DNA from: a virus
Virus record (IMG/VR): IMGVR_UViG_3300028388_001808
Span: 1-64,000 of that record
Reading direction: 5' to 3' (one strand)
DNA length: 64,000 bases
Position 1 is the first letter of the stretch. Every line of letters starts with the position of its first letter. A model generated the notes under the pieces. The model was not told the DNA's origin. It saw only the letters and a program-made list of their open reading frames with translations, and made no database searches. The translations under genes and the position numbers were made by a program. Of this stretch, positions 1 through 9,823 are shown piece by piece.

Positions 1-3000
1 CCTCTGCGAATCCATCTGATCGTACGCAGCTTTATCGAAAGTCTTACCGTCTATCACCTTAGCCAGATACTCAATTTCTCTTGAGAAGGATTTACGATCC
101 TTCAAAAACAGTTGGCGATACGTTTCATTCTCGCTATTAGCCAACTTGTTACCAGGGGCAATAAGAGAAGCTAGTCGCTTACCTACGTTAGTGAAAGTGT
201 TCGAAACAGCATGATTAAAGTCTTCAGGAGTCAGTAATTCTCTGCTTGCAGCATCGACAACTTTGCTGGAGAAGTCAAATCCGTAAGAATCTGTTTTTGC
301 GAATAATGCAGGATCACCTATTACCGTCATGAAACTGTTCGCATTGGCAATCATATTACCCAATACAAAATCAGTGGCTATCATAAAAGCCAGATTATCT
401 GCTGGCTGTTGGCCAAATCTTGACATGTAGGAACTATCGAAGTAAGGCAGTGTCGTATTACCGTCTTTATCCGGTACTAGCACACCAAGACTTTTCCATT
501 TCTTGACTTTGTTCTCTGCCTTTTCAGTAATCACCTTACCCAAAGTCTCGATAATAGCCTCTTCGAGATTAGGGTACTGCTGAAGTATTGCCTCTGTATT
601 CAAGCCTTCCTTTGCAGCATTTTCAAGGAACGTAAGGATGTTTATCTTGTTTCCGTCAGCATCGAAAGGAATCTTCAGTGCGTTCAAAATGGGAAAGAAA
701 TTGAACATTCTAGCACCAAGATCATATCCTTTGATATCAGTACTGCCCACCTCTCTAAAGAAGTGTACTATCCTTTTCAATTCCGGTAGAACTGACTGGT
801 CGAATAGGTACTGTACCAAATCAGGAGATATAATGGGTGAACCATCTTCAGCCGACAGGAAATCAGAAGAGTCTACCTTCCTGACGAGTGTTCTGGTTAC
901 AAGCATACTACCTTTATCAGACATTGTAGGCAGGAAGAAACCAGCTACCCGGTAAGTCTTTCCTTTATAGATCACATCCTTACCTTGTTTAGTGTCTTGA
1001 TGAAATCCAAGTTTCACCATTTCGTGATCGGCATCAGGGAGACTATCTATCTCAGCATTACGATAGTTACGCTTACCATGTTCCTTTAGTGCGTTTATAT
1101 CCAGATGAGCTAATGCAAAGACATCCCTCATAATTTCACTTATGGGGACACCTTCAAATTCCTCATCACTGGAAAGCATTCTAAGCCATTCTGAATTAGA
1201 GGAGAATGGAGTATTCAGAAGCTGTTGCAGTACATTACCCCTGCCAGTTACTAAATCAGTTACCCGGTCAGTAGCGTACTTACTTTGCGTGTAAGGGTAG
1301 ATTGTCTTATCACCCGTACGCACTGAATTAGGCATTAGTCTGTTTGTGTAGACTGCTTCCAGTCTTGCCAGAGACATTATAAGGCTCTGATCCAAAGGAT
1401 TATCCTGCGTTACATTGTAATCCTTATCAGACGAAATTACTTTTTGCAAGTAGTGTGCTAATGCCGCAAGTACATTATTCGTATTTTCAGCAGGTGTTAT
1501 TCTTGTAGTGAGTCCTACTGTTCTACCTCTATGTTTAAACTCTCCATTTATCAGACCGTTTATAGCTCTCGGAGAAAGATTGATGTTAAAAAAGGATAGA
1601 AACTCATAAATCTCAGGAGCTTGTGGACCTCTTCTATCGAACTTCTCAAGAACATAAAGCTCACGATCTCCTATCGCTGAACGATATATAGCATACTGTT
1701 CACCGTTTAGTACAAGTCCTGCATTCTTATTTTCTTGTAGTTTCTTGTTAAGAGCCGCTAAAGAAGATGCAGGTAGGTCACTTGGAGATACATAAATAAT
1801 GTTATTCCCTACCTCATTCTGTTCAGAGATGACCCTATAAAACTGCTTACTAAATGCAGTAGACAGGTTCTTTGGTACTTTCAACCCAAAAGTCATAGAC
1901 TCAAACACAGCTAATGCTGCTTTAGCCTGATCTTTATCTATAAGATATTCACCATTCTGATCAGTGTATACCAGATCGGAGAGTATGAAATCATTTACCC
2001 AGGTATTGTAGATCAGACGTTCCGTAGCACTTGCGTTCGAATCATAGACACGCAACACCATACCTTTTTTGGTACGGGAGTACATGACGAATTTCATGTC
2101 CATTGCATGTTTCGCCATTGTTACCACGAACTCATTTTTTATCTGCTGGTCTACTGCTTCTGATTTAAGTCTGGTAGCCAGTGACTTCAGCCAGGGAATT
2201 GCTTTACTTTGCTCCTCCAAAATGCCAATCATTGCATCCAGACTGACAGGGGAATTAGACTTGGCGATTACAGCAGATACCGTATTGTACGCCACGTCAA
2301 AAGGAACATAGACAGGTAGGCCGAGAAAACCTTTTATAGGTTCTCCATATTCATTCAAAGCTCTGACACCTGAAAGAAATCTTCTGAATCTGGAAGTGAT
2401 TGTAGCCTTCTGATCCATTTCAAGAGACGACTTGGAGTAGCTTCGTTCGTTGATCTGTTCCTCTTCGCTAAAATCTTCTGTGTTCTCTTCGCTATCTTCC
2501 AGAGGCTGCTCCTCTTGTATGTTTTGAATTTCTCCTACTTCTCCTTCTTCTGCTTTACGCAGCATGTTATCTCTACCAAGTACGTACTCTTCTATCGAAC
2601 CTTCTTCTTTATTGTACTTGAGTTTTACGCCCATGTGCTTACCAAGCATGTCTATCGCACTAGCAATAAGTTTTGCTTTGTTCTCAGGTGAGGACACAGT
2701 TTCCAGAGATTCGATAATAGGTAGTAGTCTGGAGACTACTTTTTGATAACTAGTATCCCCGGCATCCAATTTCTTTCTTGCCAGATTGTATTGAATCCTT
2801 GCACTATCCAATCTGTTCAGGATAGCAGATTCAAAGGTTTTGTTGATCTCTTTGAGTATCAGATCAAACGGCACAACTCCTACACGCGCTCCCCATTTTT
2901 CTCCCCTGTCAGTGCTTCTTGCGGACTGAATGGCTTCAGACATTACATTGAAAAGATAAGCAGTGATGTGAGCTTGTTGTGTATTTGTAAGCTTACCTAC

Positions 3001-6000
3001 TCTACTTTCTGCAAGTCTTTGTCGGATAGCATCTTCTTCCTCTTCAGACATTTCTCTGGAAAATAGCATATCGTCTCCTGCATCTTCCATGTCTTCGTAT
3101 CCATACTCATTATCAAGTTCATTCAAGATATCTTCTGCACTTTTTTCTTCTTCTGGTGTCTCTGTAGCGGCTTCTTCTTCAGTGGTTGTTCCTACTTCAG
3201 GAGCTACCTCTGTTACAGGTGCAGTAGTTTCTTCAGAATCTTCTTCCTGGATTATACCAACTTCAGGAGTACCGATACGTACTACAGGCTGTATGTACGT
3301 AACATACTTAGTACCTTCTGATGTCGGTACAGAGAAAGAAGGAATGTTGGTGAGTGTGCGAGATTTTACATGATCGACATAGTTCTGATCAGCAGTTATT
3401 GTGCCGTCTTCTTTTATGATAGGCACTACAGGATTTGTAGTAGCATGAGACAGTTGATAGTTGTAGCTTTTTTCTAGTAGAGACTGTGCTAGAAACTGAA
3501 GATTCGATCTCAAGTTTTGGATGTCTTCTTCAGTAGCGTTCTGCATAGCATTTGGGTGGATATGATAGAAGTCTTTTCCATCCGGAGTAAGTCTGTTCAC
3601 CTGTCCAAATACAACAGAACCGTGTTGAACACCTATAAAAGACATAGATGCAGGAATTACACTTGATCTTCCTGAAGTATCTTCTATGTGCGTACCGTGC
3701 TGCTCTGCTTGTGCTAATGCAGATACAAAGACTTGTCTGTAATCACCACCTCTCGCAATACCTTTTTGCGTATTTACGAATAGCGAAATATACTTTTCAA
3801 TACCTTCAGCAGAAGAAATATCTATTCTGGTAGCGTTTTGTATATCCTGAATTATTCTCGCATTCTCATCCGTACCTGGCATAATGTACGCTTCTACAGC
3901 TTTTGCTATAGATAGAGCAGCTTCCTCACTGACTTTACCATACTTCACAGGAAGCATGATATATTTAGGTTCTCCTTCATTTGCAGGTATAGGACGTAAT
4001 TCGAACATCTTACCTACACTGTCCGAAGCAATCGAATCGACATACTCCTTACCGCCAAGTACACTGTCAGTGGGAATAACTGAAGTGGAAGTCTCAGCCA
4101 ATTCTCCCTGAGCAGAAATTGCCACAACTTTAGTGTTCGGATCAGGATTTGCTACATTCAGCGGAACTGCTTTAGTCAGTCTACCGGATTTACCAATAGA
4201 GGTCTTTTCTATTGTAGTCTGCAATCCTTCTTCTTGCGCAAGGATTGCAGCTCTTGCATTCAGCAAGGACTCTCTTTGCTTACTTATTGTTTCATGTTGT
4301 GACTCTGCTATGTTGTGCGTATCTACCCAATTTACTTCATGTAAGTAACCATAGACCACACCTGTATCAGCATCTACAATTTCTATTGGTACTCTTGCTA
4401 CATACTCATAAGTACCGGGTTGCAGGTTTAATTCTTTGAACGGTACTTTCTCAATAGTATCTGCTTGATGATCTACTGTTACAGGTATCTCAGAAGGATC
4501 AGCTACTTTTCTGAGTATTACATTTTTCTTCCAACCCACAGGGTTTAGAAGAAATTGCAATGCACCAGGGTTATTCCTGTTTACTTCTATTGGATTTCCT
4601 TCATTCTGTATAGTCTGTCTTTCTACTTCCTGTATGTTTTCAGATTCGATAACAATCTTATCGTATTCGGCAGAAAGGTAAGCTACTTTGTTAAATGCTA
4701 TTTCTATAGCATCATTAACTATTCTGATGTTACCGTCTTCGTCATACTCAAGAACCTGATCAAGAGTAACTATTTTCTTCTCTTCCTTCTCTTCGTCTTC
4801 AGTAGTTTCCTTAATCTCTTCATAGGTAGGAGGAAGAGCTTGAGAGTTTATAGTATTTATAATCTCTTCAAGTCGAGACAAACTTTCTGTAGACTCAGGA
4901 GAACGATGTTTGTAAAGCAACGCCAGCGTTATAGCATAACGCTGAAAAGGTTGCATACCTACGCTATCAATAAACGATCTGGCAACCTCCTCAAATGTCG
5001 GTTCTCTTCCTATCCTGTTTGCTACAGCGTCAATAGCCTTGGAAAAAAACGTAAGGTTTTGGGTAGTGAAGTCTGTACTGACAGGGGCAAATAGATCATC
5101 GTTGTTAACGATGACCACATCACTCTGCTGGTTCATGGAATCCATGAAATTGCCCCATGCCTCAGCTTCTTCAGAAGAGGCGTTATCCAGATTTTCCTGT
5201 TCGCTTGAAACAGCTTCGCTTTGTGATGCTATAGGGTCTTCCGTAGAATCCATCTGAGCGGCTACCGTAGCTTCATATTCCTGACGTAGTTGTTCTTCGC
5301 TTACTTCAGATTCTGTAGGTGTGGCAGGTTCTGCTGGTGGGGCAGCAGGTGCTTCAGCTGTAGGAGTAGGAGCCGGAGTAGGAACAGGTGTTTCCGTTTC
5401 TTCTCTTTTTTGCTGTTCTTGCTGTTCTTTTCTGGCTACGTTACGTTTTGTGAGCTTCCTCATTTTATCGCGCAGCGTGTCAATCAGAGTAGCCTTTGTT
5501 TTCTTGATAGCTTCTTTCCTAGCGTTCTCTGTAGTGTCTACGATACTATCAATTACACTCTTGTCAAGAATACCATCATACTTAGCTTTAAGTTTTGCAA
5601 CCTTGTTAGCATAAACAGAATCGTCTCTTTCTGTACGCAGCTTGTCAAGACTGGTATACAAGTCCATCTGCTTACCTAAAGTCTCCTGAACTTCAGAAGA
5701 AGTAAGAGAGTGGTATTCTTTAGTATTCGCGTTAATGACATCCTGTAAAACTGCCTTTTGTTGCTGTAGAGCCATTAGTTGCGCTACTTCAGGAATAGCA
5801 GATGCTTTGTTTATAAACTCATCATAAGCTTTAGCTTCTGGAGTACCTTCTGCATATCCAGAATCTCCTACCAGATTATCAAGATGGTAGCGAAGACTAA
5901 CGTCTTCAGAAAGTTTGGTTGAGAGCGTACCAGCTTGTTCAGCTTCATTGATAGCAGTCCTTGCTTCGTCGATAAGTTCGTTCTGTGCCGTATTGATTTT

Positions 6001-7593
6001 ATCGATGTATGAATCAAGCATCACACGATTAGCGCGATTGACATATACATCTTTCTTATTGTTAAAGAGTGCAGACTTATCATAAGCTTTTTCAAGCTTT
6101 GTGATCATGTCTACAGCTTCAGCAGCCCTTTCCCTTACTGTATCTAATTCGTCCTGTTCGAATCCTTCGCTGATCAGTTTGTCATCAGAGAGACTGCCTA
6201 TTTCATTATATATAGACAACAGCTTTTCAGTAGTACCTTCTTCAAAGGATTTAAAAGCCTGTTCTGTAACAAGCTTTTTAGTTATAGCTTCATAAGCAGC
6301 CTCATCCCCTCTCTCATAAGCATCTTGTGCTTGCCGGGTAAGGTTTGCTATCTCTCCAGCAGACTGATAGAAAGAAGTAAGTGCTTTGATGTTGCCTCCT
6401 GCGGTAATCTCTGAAAGTTCTTCAAGGACTTTCTGCTGTCTGTCGTAAAGCAGCTTTCTGTCCGTTACAAATCCTTCTCCTTTTCTATAATTAGATACCT
6501 TCTCTCCAAAGTTCTTTATTCCTACAGTACCTGATGTCTGAGCCACACCACCAATAAAACCAAGAACACCGGAAGAAATACCTTCAGCAGATACAGCATC
6601 GCGTATACCGTCAGCTACAGTGTAGCCTTCTTGAAGACCTCTGTTAGTGGCTACGTGGTTAATTGTTTCTTCAAAATACTCCTGCAACCCTTCAGCACCT
6701 GTACTTCTAAGTGTACGTAACATCGTAGGCTTAGGTACTATCTTTCTTGTGCCACTAAGAAATGCTCCAGGCTTAACAAACCTGTAAGCAGACGTAAGGT
6801 TAAGCAAGAAATTTACCCTGTTCATGTTATACGAAGAAGCTGCACGTTGAGCAGCATACGTCTTCGCCCCTTCTACATCACCAGGATTTTCGGTAAGGAA
6901 TTTATGGTAAGACTGATCGTAGACATCTACAGCAATTCCAAATCCTTCAGCATGAGTAAGCGCGTAAGAGTTGATTGCAGATTCTGTAGCCAGTCCTAGC
7001 TGTTTACCAGCAGTAGTACCCTTCATAAAACGCGAGACGGCGTTACCAGAACGCAGCACCTTCATTGCTTTTGGTAATTGTGTTACCTTCGATACGCCAT
7101 AGCCAGTTGCAAGAAAAGCAAAGACTGAACGAGTCAGGTCGGCTCCGTTCTGAATCCAGAATCCCGTATCGCTCAAAGCATGATCAATAAGAGGATCATT
7201 ATCTCTGTAGTAGATTGGATTCTTTTGCTGTCTTCCTGCAATCTGACGATTTGCCCACCGTCTGACATCACCTGCAAACCATCCCTGATCTCCCCCTTTC
7301 CAGCTTTTCAGATCAGCTATAGATGCGGCTTGCGCGACTACTTCAGGAACAATACCACCTCTTACCTGAGAGACGCCATTCCAGAACTTTCTGGTCCAGT
7401 GCTGTGCGGCATCTAAAGAAGTAGCCCTGTCAGATAACAGGGCTGGTGTAAGACCGTAGTATTTTTGAGTTGCTTTCCAACCTCCCTCAGTTACTGTTCC
7501 TTTACCAGGAGTACCGGGAATTGGACTGGGGTTCGAATGAAAGTAGCTGGGATTGAATTTTTTATCTCTAGGATCGCTATTTCCGTTACTCAT
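1..7593 (-). CDS. Giant virion protein (partial, runs off left edge)
   Basis: The frame opens at an ATG at 7593 and stays open to the window edge, giving more than 2,530 residues with the C-terminus missing. The start overlaps the upstream stop by eight bases (ATGAGTAA), so the two are translationally coupled. Visible features are a Pro/Ala/Glu-rich linker near residues 730-760, acidic linkers near residues 1450-1500 and 1690-1720, and long helical stretches between them. In crAss-like phages giant genes after the muzzle and cargo genes encode ejected proteins, including a virion-packaged RNA polymerase. I saw no clear DxDGD catalytic motif in the visible part, so the polymerase role is not supported here. 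The reading frame is certain; the function is inferred from position. Confidence 0.75.
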   Translation of the reverse strand, partial: MSNGNSDPRDKKFNPSYFHSNPSPIPGTPGKGTVTEGGWKATQKYYGLTPALLSDRATSLDAAQHWTRKFWNGVSQVRGGIVPEVVAQAASIADLKSWKGGDQGWFAGDVRRWANRQIAGRQQKNPIYYRDNDPLIDHALSDTGFWIQNGADLTRSVFAFLATGYGVSKVTQLPKAMKVLRSGNAVSRFMKGTTAGKQLGLATESAINSYALTHAEGFGIAVDVYDQSYHKFLTENPGDVEGAKTYAAQRAASSYNMNRVNFLLNLTSAYRFVKPGAFLSGTRKIVPKPTMLRTLRSTGAEGLQEYFEETINHVATNRGLQEGYTVADGIRDAVSAEGISSGVLGFIGGVAQTSGTVGIKNFGEKVSNYRKGEGFVTDRKLLYDRQQKVLEELSEITAGGNIKALTSFYQSAGEIANLTRQAQDAYERGDEAAYEAITKKLVTEQAFKSFEEGTTEKLLSIYNEIGSLSDDKLISEGFEQDELDTVRERAAEAVDMITKLEKAYDKSALFNNKKDVYVNRANRVMLDSYIDKINTAQNELIDEARTAINEAEQAGTLSTKLSEDVSLRYHLDNLVGDSGYAEGTPEAKAYDEFINKASAIPEVAQLMALQQQKAVLQDVINANTKEYHSLTSSEVQETLGKQMDLYTSLDKLRTERDDSVYANKVAKLKAKYDGILDKSVIDSIVDTTENARKEAIKKTKATLIDTLRDKMRKLTKRNVARKEQQEQQKREETETPVPTPAPTPTAEAPAAPPAEPATPTESEVSEEQLRQEYEATVAAQMDSTEDPIASQSEAVSSEQENLDNASSEEAEAWGNFMDSMNQQSDVVIVNNDDLFAPVSTDFTTQNLTFFSKAIDAVANRIGREPTFEEVARSFIDSVGMQPFQRYAITLALLYKHRSPESTESLSRLEEIINTINSQALPPTYEEIKETTEDEEKEEKKIVTLDQVLEYDEDGNIRIVNDAIEIAFNKVAYLSAEYDKIVIESENIQEVERQTIQNEGNPIEVNRNNPGALQFLLNPVGWKKNVILRKVADPSEIPVTVDHQADTIEKVPFKELNLQPGTYEYVARVPIEIVDADTGVVYGYLHEVNWVDTHNIAESQHETISKQRESLLNARAAILAQEEGLQTTIEKTSIGKSGRLTKAVPLNVANPDPNTKVVAISAQGELAETSTSVIPTDSVLGGKEYVDSIASDSVGKMFELRPIPANEGEPKYIMLPVKYGKVSEEAALSIAKAVEAYIMPGTDENARIIQDIQNATRIDISSAEGIEKYISLFVNTQKGIARGGDYRQVFVSALAQAEQHGTHIEDTSGRSSVIPASMSFIGVQHGSVVFGQVNRLTPDGKDFYHIHPNAMQNATEEDIQNLRSNLQFLAQSLLEKSYNYQLSHATTNPVVPIIKEDGTITADQNYVDHVKSRTLTNIPSFSVPTSEGTKYVTYIQPVVRIGTPEVGIIQEEDSEETTAPVTEVAPEVGTTTEEEAATETPEEEKSAEDILNELDNEYGYEDMEDAGDDMLFSREMSEEEEDAIRQRLAESRVGKLTNTQQAHITAYLFNVMSEAIQSARSTDRGEKWGARVGVVPFDLILKEINKTFESAILNRLDSARIQYNLARKKLDAGDTSYQKVVSRLLPIIESLETVSSPENKAKLIASAIDMLGKHMGVKLKYNKEEGSIEEYVLGRDNMLRKAEEGEVGEIQNIQEEQPLEDSEENTEDFSEEEQINERSYSKSSLEMDQKATITSRFRRFLSGVRALNEYGEPIKGFLGLPVYVPFDVAYNTVSAVIAKSNSPVSLDAMIGILEEQSKAIPWLKSLATRLKSEAVDQQIKNEFVVTMAKHAMDMKFVMYSRTKKGMVLRVYDSNASATERLIYNTWVNDFILSDLVYTDQNGEYLIDKDQAKAALAVFESMTFGLKVPKNLSTAFSKQFYRVISEQNEVGNNIIYVSPSDLPASSLAALNKKLQENKNAGLVLNGEQYAIYRSAIGDRELYVLEKFDRRGPQAPEIYEFLSFFNINLSPRAINGLINGEFKHRGRTVGLTTRITPAENTNNVLAALAHYLQKVISSDKDYNVTQDNPLDQSLIMSLARLEAVYTNRLMPNSVRTGDKTIYPYTQSKYATDRVTDLVTGRGNVLQQLLNTPFSSNSEWLRMLSSDEEFEGVPISEIMRDVFALAHLDINALKEHGKRNYRNAEIDSLPDADHEMVKLGFHQDTKQGKDVIYKGKTYRVAGFFLPTMSDKGSMLVTRTLVRKVDSSDFLSAEDGSPIISPDLVQYLFDQSVLPELKRIVHFFREVGSTDIKGYDLGARMFNFFPILNALKIPFDADGNKINILTFLENAAKEGLNTEAILQQYPNLEEAIIETLGKVITEKAENKVKKWKSLGVLVPDKDGNTTLPYFDSSYMSRFGQQPADNLAFMIATDFVLGNMIANANSFMTVIGDPALFAKTDSYGFDFSSKVVDAASRELLTPEDFNHAVSNTFTNVGKRLASLIAPGNKLANSENETYRQLFLKDRKSFSREIEYLAKVIDGKTFDKAAYDQMDSQR

Positions 7594-9823
7594 CTTCAGT
7601 GTTTGTAAAGTTGTACTCAGTTTCCCCTTCCGAATAGGATTGTAAGAGAGGCGGTGCTACATTATTAGCTGATTGTTGCAGACGTTGCTGGTTAGCTATT
7701 TTGTATATTTCCACTGCCAGTGCTTCCTGGTCTTTAGCCTTTAATTGCTCTGAATTCCCATCAGGGTCAGTAAGTGTGGCAGTGATCGTATTCGTTACAG
7801 GATGTCTTTTCATGCTTATCGTAACCTCGCCTAGCTGCATCACAGCTTCTTCGGAATGTGCAATACCTGAAAGATGAAGAGGTTCCATGTAATTAGCGTA
7901 CGCAGCCATCTTTACACCGTCCTGCCATTCAGCAGAACCGTACTCATAAGACTGCCACATTTTTTCTCCAAGATCATTCAGTAGCTGCGTCTCATTTCCT
8001 ATATCGGTAATTGCTGTAACCTTCTCTCTACCTAATACTTTACCGTCTTCGTCAAAGATGCTAAGCAAGAATACAGGCTTCCCTTCAAAATACTCAAGAC
8101 CTGGGCTACTTATATCTTTAGACGGATCACGAGTAGCGTATTTGTCATCATTTAGGATACCTCCTTTACCATTAACTCCGATGAGAGGTTTACCCTGCAC
8201 CGTCTTATAATCAGCGTAGATGTTTGAAAGTTGTTTCGTCAGCGTAGATTCGTAAGCACCTACAGTTGACTTGTAAGGTCCAGAATCAAATCCAGTAAAG
8301 TATGGAGCAGTTCCGGTAAGATGTACAATCTCTTCAGACTTACCAAACCTATTTACTGCTTTCTTATACTTTCCGTTGTACTTGTCAATAATACCATAGT
8401 GGTTTGACATGTTAGCAGTGTCATCATTTGTGATGCCCATTTTATCTAGCTGACGCATCAACCAATTATTCTTATTCTTTTCTTTAGCTGGATTCAACCC
8501 TTCTCTTACAAGCTTCTTAAAGTCTTCCATTCCTATCGGATCAAGACCATACTCGTATGCGTCTTTTTGATAGTCTGCGTACATTCTTCCCCAGCTAAAA
8601 TTAGCAGCGGGGCTATCGGCCATTTGTTTATCAAAAGCAGTTATGATGCTTTCATAGTTCTCGATATCCGATTCAAGACTTGAGATTCTTGCGTTTACGT
8701 CTTTGTACTCAGCAGTACCTGGTTCAAGTTGACTTAATTGCTGTTTAGCTACATCCAAAGCAGACCTGCTATCGTAGAGATTCTTGGAGGTTTCTTTGTA
8801 CGTAGGGAAGGCGTCAACTTGTTCACCTGCTGTGAACTTGCCGTAAATACCGGGAGACTTCTGATTCCAGTTTTTGTATTTCTTTTTGTAAGCCAGATTA
8901 GTAGCAGCTATAGCATCGTAGTCTCTGGATTTCATACTAGACGTTACCTTGAATTCCGATTTTGTCCTTGCGGCAGATGCGCCAAATACAATACTACCAA
9001 TTTGAGTATTCAGATTAGGTATTCTGTTACCTTCCTCATCTTCAATCCATACCTGATACTCATCAACAGGTTCAGTACCAGTAGCTTGCGCTACTGCATT
9101 CGACCACTGTTGCGCAGACATAAACACATCGCCAGGAATTTGAGACATGATCATATTTGTAATGTCTTCAAACTCCCTTCCTGTAACCTTACCAGATTGC
9201 CAAGCAGATTCCCATCTGCTAAGGTCTTGTCTTGTAAGACCGTAGACTTCAAGATCAGTATCTTTTATGTTATCTACTATCTGGTTGACCATGTTCGTGA
9301 TTTCCTTAGCGTCCACATGCTTTACCATGTTTGCTCCGGATATTTGACCATAAGTGCCTGTCGAAGGATTATAATTAAGAGGATCGACTTTTATGTTCGA
9401 TACGGCGTAGTTTGCAAGTATAGGATTATCCTTGTAGGTTTCCTTATACTGTTTAACCATTTCATCATACACCCCTTTACGCTTAAACATAGCAGACGCC
9501 TCTCCAGTCAACCAGTCTCTTTGTATCGTTCTACCTAGATTTGTTACTTTAGGCATGTACTTTCTGTACTGTAATGGGTCTTGTTGTATGCCTGAAGTAA
9601 TCTCATCTATCTCTGACTGGTATTTTCTTAACTTCTCCTGAAAAGCGGGCTGGTCTTCTTGTATTACTTCACCTTGAAGATACTCACTAAGAGTATAAGC
9701 ACCAGCCTCAGTAGCTGCTATCTTTTGATCCAGAGACTCGATTACCCCAAGTAATTGCTCTTGAGGTACTTTATAAGTAAAGTCCAGGTACTGACCTGGA
9801 CTTGTTCTATAATTTCGTGCCAT
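7586..9823 (-). CDS. Probable virion cargo/ejected protein
   Basis: This is a 745-residue soluble protein without signal peptide or membrane segment, rich in charged helices and Gln/Tyr/Asp. A coiled-coil-like stretch lies near residues 350-400. Its start shares one base with the stop of the upstream gene (TAATG). It sits between the LysM/phosphatase-like protein and the giant virion protein, where crAss-like phages carry proteins packed inside the capsid or tail barrel. No catalytic motif was recognised. The cargo role rests on position and size only. Confidence 0.55.
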   Translation of the reverse strand: MARNYRTSPGQYLDFTYKVPQEQLLGVIESLDQKIAATEAGAYTLSEYLQGEVIQEDQPAFQEKLRKYQSEIDEITSGIQQDPLQYRKYMPKVTNLGRTIQRDWLTGEASAMFKRKGVYDEMVKQYKETYKDNPILANYAVSNIKVDPLNYNPSTGTYGQISGANMVKHVDAKEITNMVNQIVDNIKDTDLEVYGLTRQDLSRWESAWQSGKVTGREFEDITNMIMSQIPGDVFMSAQQWSNAVAQATGTEPVDEYQVWIEDEEGNRIPNLNTQIGSIVFGASAARTKSEFKVTSSMKSRDYDAIAATNLAYKKKYKNWNQKSPGIYGKFTAGEQVDAFPTYKETSKNLYDSRSALDVAKQQLSQLEPGTAEYKDVNARISSLESDIENYESIITAFDKQMADSPAANFSWGRMYADYQKDAYEYGLDPIGMEDFKKLVREGLNPAKEKNKNNWLMRQLDKMGITNDDTANMSNHYGIIDKYNGKYKKAVNRFGKSEEIVHLTGTAPYFTGFDSGPYKSTVGAYESTLTKQLSNIYADYKTVQGKPLIGVNGKGGILNDDKYATRDPSKDISSPGLEYFEGKPVFLLSIFDEDGKVLGREKVTAITDIGNETQLLNDLGEKMWQSYEYGSAEWQDGVKMAAYANYMEPLHLSGIAHSEEAVMQLGEVTISMKRHPVTNTITATLTDPDGNSEQLKAKDQEALAVEIYKIANQQRLQQSANNVAPPLLQSYSEGETEYNFTNTEDE

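Noticed and set aside
638-7416. Many rightward frames of 60-180 codons between 638 and 7416
   Set aside because: They lie opposite one continuous leftward frame of more than 2,500 codons and have low-complexity products.
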